From an uncultured Bacteroidota bacterium (GTDB taxonomy: Bacteria > Bacteroidota > Bacteroidia > Bacteroidales > F082), in contig CAJXKB010000025.1 in the NCBI GenBank assembly GCA_913055825.1, positions 1 through 36,421 of the forward strand: a DNA stretch of 36,421 nt. Reading direction: 5' to 3'. Below the pieces are notes generated by a model that ran no database searches, was not told the DNA's origin, and saw nothing but the letters and a program-made list of their open reading frames with translations. Each line of letters begins with the position of its first letter. The first letter of the stretch is position 1. Shown in pieces: positions 33,242-36,421 of the stretch. The translations under genes were made by a program, and so were the position numbers.

Positions 33242-34480
33242 ATGAAAAACTACATTTCTCTGCGCGCTTCAATAGTACTCTTTTTGGCTGTCAGCTTTTT
33301 ACAAACGGCTTGCCATTCACCCGTTACAAAGCAAATCAATAATTCAAAACCCTATCTCATAATGCTTTCGTTGGATGGCTTTCGTTGGAATTATACTGAT
33401 GAAGCCAACACCCCTGTGTTGGATTCCTTAAAAAAAGCCGGTGTATTTGCCGAAATGAAACCCTGCTTTCCCACTAAAACTTTCCCCAATCATTACAGTA
33501 TAGCTACAGGTTTATATCCTGACCATCACGGTATTGTACTTAATAGTTTTTACGCTCAAGATTTAAACAAACACTATAGTATTTCGGACCGGGCATCCGT
33601 TTCCGATCCCACGTTTTACGGAGGTGAACCCATTTGGAATACGGCAACCAAACAAGGGGTGAATGCCGCTATCCTTTATTGGGTTGGTTCGGAAGCACCC
33701 ATCCAAAACATGCGTCCCGAAAAATGGTTTCACTACAATCAAACATTGCCTTTTACTTCACGCATTGACAGCATTGTTACATGGCTTTCATATCCTGATG
33801 GCACACGTCCTCATTTAATTTTATGGTACTATCCCGAGCCGGATGGAAGTGGCCATCATTTTGGCCCTAAGGGTGAAAAAACCATTGCAATGGTTGAGCA
33901 ACTTGACCATTGGTTAGGAAAGTATTTTACAGCTATGCGAAAGCTACCTGTTTTCCCGAAATTGAACTTTATCATTACTTCCGACCATGGTATGGGAAGC
34001 ATCTCAAACGAGAAACAAATTATTCTTGATAACTGGGTTGATACCGCTATGCTCTCTCAAATCGACGGCAGTAATCCGGTTTATAATTTTAAGGTAAAAA
34101 AAGGGCTTATTAACAAGGTTTATGTAAGATTAAAAAAAGCGTCCCATTTGCAAGTGTGGAAACATGATAGTTTACCACAACGACTTCATTACGGACACAA
34201 TATTCGCACACAAGACATTACGGTGGCCGCCGCGCCGGGTTGGAGTATCTATTGGTCGTGGAAAATCGGCCATGGCAAAGGCACCCATGGATACGACAAC
34301 GATTGGTCTGATATGCACGCCATTTTTTATGCGGCCGGACCGGCTTTTAAGCAAAATTACAGCCAGCCCGTTTTCGAGAATGTGGACATTTACCCGCTCA
34401 TTGCTCACATTTTACAACTAAATCCTGCAAAAACGGATGGTCATTTGAATGATGTGAAAGGGATGTTAAAGGAAGAGTAG
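33242..34480 (+). CDS. Lipoprotein nucleotide pyrophosphatase/phosphodiesterase (NPP family)
   Basis: This 412-residue protein belongs to the alkaline phosphatase superfamily and is of the ENPP type. A lipoprotein signal ends in LQTAC with C24 as the lipid-carrying cysteine, so it is exported and membrane-anchored. The two-zinc site is complete: D45 (SLDGFRW), the nucleophile T80 (TKTFPNHYSI), D201 and H205 (PEPDGSGHH), D248 and H249 (TSDHGMG) and H349 (GKGTHGY). Such enzymes cleave nucleotide diesters and pyrophosphates; substrates in this family can include NAD, FAD and nucleotide sugars. A strong terminator separates it from the receptor gene 5' of it. Cleavage of FAD to feed the flavin receptor is a hypothesis only. 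Confidence 0.88.
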   Translation: MKNYISLRASIVLFLAVSFLQTACHSPVTKQINNSKPYLIMLSLDGFRWNYTDEANTPVLDSLKKAGVFAEMKPCFPTKTFPNHYSIATGLYPDHHGIVLNSFYAQDLNKHYSISDRASVSDPTFYGGEPIWNTATKQGVNAAILYWVGSEAPIQNMRPEKWFHYNQTLPFTSRIDSIVTWLSYPDGTRPHLILWYYPEPDGSGHHFGPKGEKTIAMVEQLDHWLGKYFTAMRKLPVFPKLNFIITSDHGMGSISNEKQIILDNWVDTAMLSQIDGSNPVYNFKVKKGLINKVYVRLKKASHLQVWKHDSLPQRLHYGHNIRTQDITVAAAPGWSIYWSWKIGHGKGTHGYDNDWSDMHAIFYAAGPAFKQNYSQPVFENVDIYPLIAHILQLNPAKTDGHLNDVKGMLKEE

Positions 34481-34506
34481 ATAAGCCTTCGTACTCAGCT
34501 GCCGGC

Positions 34507-35601
34507 TTAATCCAAAATTTGATCCATCCGCGACAAACGGCTTCGCAAAAAATGGTCGGCCATCACCAGTGCAGCCATTGCTTCAACAATGGGAACGGCT
34601 CTGGGAACAACGGTAATGTCGTGACGACCTTTTCCTTCGAGCAACAATTCATTGCCCTGTGCATCGTACGACACCTGTGGCTTCATAATGGTGGCAATGG
34701 GTTTAAAAGCCACATTAAAGTAAATGTCATTTCCATTGGAGATACCACCTTGTACTCCTCCGGAAAAATTAGTCAATGTGGATAATTTATCCTCTTTCTT
34801 AACAAATAAATCATTGTGTTCGGAACCTTTCATGCTTATTGCTGAAAAGCCTGACCCAATCTCAAAACCTTTTACCGCATTGATACTCAGCATTGCCTTT
34901 CCCAAATCGGCATGAAGTTTGTCAAATACAGGCTCACCGAGTCCCACAGGAGTGCCTTTTATAACACAAGATATTTTTCCGCCCAGTGTATCTCCCTCAG
35001 CAGCAGTTTTTTCAATAAGTTTCAACATCTCATCTGAAGTTTTCTGATCGGGACAACGCACCGGCGATTTTTCCGCAAGGGGTAAATCATTCCAATTAGG
35101 GATGTTTTTTATATCAACTGGCCCTAATTGACTGACGTAGGCACGGATACTAATTCCGGCCTCCCTGAGCAATATTTTGGCAAATGCACCGGCTACCACA
35201 CGTGCAATGGTTTCACGGGCCGATGAGCGCCCTCCTCCCCTATGATCTCGAATACCATATTTTTTTTGATAGGTATAATCGGCATGCGATGGGCGGTAAG
35301 CTTTTGCAAGATGGTTATAATCAGCCGAATGCTGATCTTTATTCCAAATAAGAAAGCCAATGGGAGTCCCAAGTGATTTCCCCTCAAATACACCGGAAAG
35401 TATTTCAAAATGATCGGCTTCCTGCCTGGGGCTCACCCATTTCGATTGCCCGGGACGCCTTCGGTTCAATTCATTCTGGATGAACTCTTCATTTATTTTC
35501 ATACCGGAAGGAAAGCCTTCAATAATGCCACCAATGGCCTTTCCGTGCGATTCGCCAAAACTTGTAATTTTTAAAATTTTTCCGAAAGTATTCCCTGACA
35601 T
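34507..35601 (-). CDS. aroC: Chorismate synthase
   Basis: This 364-residue FMN-dependent enzyme makes chorismate from EPSP, the last shikimate step towards aromatic amino acids and related compounds. Conserved pieces are [20 protein letters not shown] near the start, [32 protein letters not shown] and the FMN-binding [34 protein letters not shown] lies in the C-terminal half. The length is normal and there is no fused flavin reductase domain, so reduced FMN must be supplied by the cell. The start ATG at 35601 fits the family N-terminus ([10 protein letters not shown]). It is convergent with the phosphodiesterase gene, 26 bp apart, and divergent from the small lipoprotein gene. Confidence 0.97.
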   Translation of the reverse strand: MSGNTFGKILKITSFGESHGKAIGGIIEGFPSGMKINEEFIQNELNRRRPGQSKWVSPRQEADHFEILSGVFEGKSLGTPIGFLIWNKDQHSADYNHLAKAYRPSHADYTYQKKYGIRDHRGGGRSSARETIARVVAGAFAKILLREAGISIRAYVSQLGPVDIKNIPNWNDLPLAEKSPVRCPDQKTSDEMLKLIEKTAAEGDTLGGKISCVIKGTPVGLGEPVFDKLHADLGKAMLSINAVKGFEIGSGFSAISMKGSEHNDLFVKKEDKLSTLTNFSGGVQGGISNGNDIYFNVAFKPIATIMKPQVSYDAQGNELLLEGKGRHDITVVPRAVPIVEAMAALVMADHFLRSRLSRMDQILD

Positions 35602-35617
35602 ATCTAAATTTATAGTT

Positions 35618-35625
35618 TAATTTTG
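35618..35625 (+). promoter_or_regulatory. Candidate -7 box for the small lipoprotein gene
   Basis: TAATTTTG (TAnnTTTG) ends 29 nt before the ATG at 35655, in the 53-bp gap shared with the divergent aroC. No -33 TTTG at the usual spacing. Confidence 0.45.
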
Positions 35626-35654
35626 TAAAAATAAATAAAAATCAGAATCAAAAA

Positions 35655-36353
35655 ATGTTAATCAAAACCATGAGGTATTTTAAAAATTGGAAGAGTTTTA
35701 TTTTCATTGTTTTAGTTGGATGTGGGTTTTCGTTTGCGGCTTGCAATATCACATCCTCCAATTCAACTCCTTATTATCATTTTTCAAAAACAGCACAAGA
35801 TTATTGTCTTTTTAGCAAAGGGACTAACTGGACTTATAAAAACGATCAAACGGGTACAACCTATAAGATTTCGATAAATAAGCTGAACTCCTACGTTGGA
35901 TTTCACGTTAAAAACCCACTTACGAACGCATACAGTTATGATGCTGTGGAAATGCAATATGACTCAAACGGCCTTCAGCTAAGTAAAGCCCTGATTACGG
36001 CAGGACCGACACTTGCCGGAAATACCGAGGCTAATGATCTGTATCGTATTTTCTGGAATGACAGCAGTTTTATATTGGCTTTTGCCCCAGGATACACAAT
36101 GGGAGAAGAACAACGTCTGGGCGGAGAGGAAGGCCTTTACACCAATCTGGAGGTCTTAAGCACTTTTTCCGTAAACAACAAAGAGTTTTCCAATGTATAT
36201 CACACTCAGGTAATTAAAGCGGAAAATAATGCTGATTCCGCACGTTACGAATTCTATTTTGCGCCACATAACGGGTTAATCAAATGGATGAAAGTTTATA
36301 AAGGAGTGACCATTAGCTATAGCCTACAATCAGATTCGATTGTTCAACAGTAG
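35655..36353 (+). CDS. Small lipoprotein of unknown function
   Basis: I do not recognise this family. The 232-residue protein has a lipoprotein signal: a basic start, a hydrophobic core (FIFIVLVGCGFSF) and a lipobox FAAC with C30 as the anchor. The mature part is beta-rich, with many Tyr, Asn and Ser residues, and reads LFSKGTNWTYKNDQTGTTYK near its start. That opening resembles Bacteroidota lipoproteins with a beta-sandwich, but the link is weak. It is probably on the cell surface or periplasmic face. An ATG at 35670 (MRYFKNW) is an alternative start. No functional neighbour was identified. Confidence 0.7.
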   Translation: MLIKTMRYFKNWKSFIFIVLVGCGFSFAACNITSSNSTPYYHFSKTAQDYCLFSKGTNWTYKNDQTGTTYKISINKLNSYVGFHVKNPLTNAYSYDAVEMQYDSNGLQLSKALITAGPTLAGNTEANDLYRIFWNDSSFILAFAPGYTMGEEQRLGGEEGLYTNLEVLSTFSVNNKEFSNVYHTQVIKAENNADSARYEFYFAPHNGLIKWMKVYKGVTISYSLQSDSIVQQ

Positions 36354-36421
36354 TATGCCATGCACCAGGGATAGGAGCGGCAGCCCGGAGGCAACAGCAT
36401 TATTGAGGCTTTCGGGGCAAA
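36354..36421. other. Right edge, no gene
   Basis: This 68-bp tail shows no gene start. It is more GC-rich than the preceding intergenic DNA and holds GGAGCGGCAGCCCGGAGG, which may begin a repeat that continues beyond the window. Confidence 0.3.

Overview
The window looks like a chromosomal segment from a member of the Bacteroidota, probably an anaerobic or microaerophilic one. The evidence is several TAnnTTTG promoter boxes, which match the Bacteroidota sigma-A -7 element, a near absence of Shine-Dalgarno sites, two TonB-dependent receptors with N-terminal carboxypeptidase-regulatory-like domains, a Bacteroidota-type ParC, and a flavodiiron protein. No tRNA, rRNA, CRISPR array or transposase was seen.

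Layout. Positions 1-251 hold palindromic repeats. Positions 252-7107 are a tight minus-strand signalling operon: a PAS-only protein, a 1328-residue hybrid histidine kinase, and a receiver-plus-kinase protein. More palindromes follow at 7346-7685, as a 161-bp tandem repeat. Positions 7797-10249 carry a dCMP deaminase, a decayed hybrid-kinase fragment, a CoA-pyrophosphatase-like Nudix protein, a tRNA-thiolation gene (ttcA) that has lost its middle, and a DUF554 membrane protein. Positions 10281-15851 are mainly minus-strand: a MacB-type permease directly behind upp, a GNAT/FemAB-like acyltransferase, a polysaccharide-deacetylase-like protein and an exported protein of unknown function.

Positions 15984-17775 are an AT-rich three-gene cassette: two DUF488 proteins and a protein I suspect is of the dual-OB type. 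It is bounded by a perfect 10-bp inverted repeat and is the best candidate here for an undescribed mobile or defence-like module. Next come a flavodiiron protein, parC and gdhA on the minus strand. On the plus strand follow a SMUG2-type DNA glycosylase, an atypical thioredoxin with its reductase, a 190-bp MITE-like hairpin and a DUF819 membrane protein.

Positions 27435-34480 begin with a well-formed promoter, an FMN riboswitch and a possible terminator in front of a TonB-dependent receptor, which is therefore probably a flavin importer. A paralogous receptor, a strong terminator and a lipoprotein nucleotide pyrophosphatase/phosphodiesterase follow. The window closes with aroC on the minus strand and a small lipoprotein gene.

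Several genes have a -7 box only 4-6 nt before the ATG, which suggests leaderless mRNAs. All functional calls come from reading motifs by eye; no database search was run.
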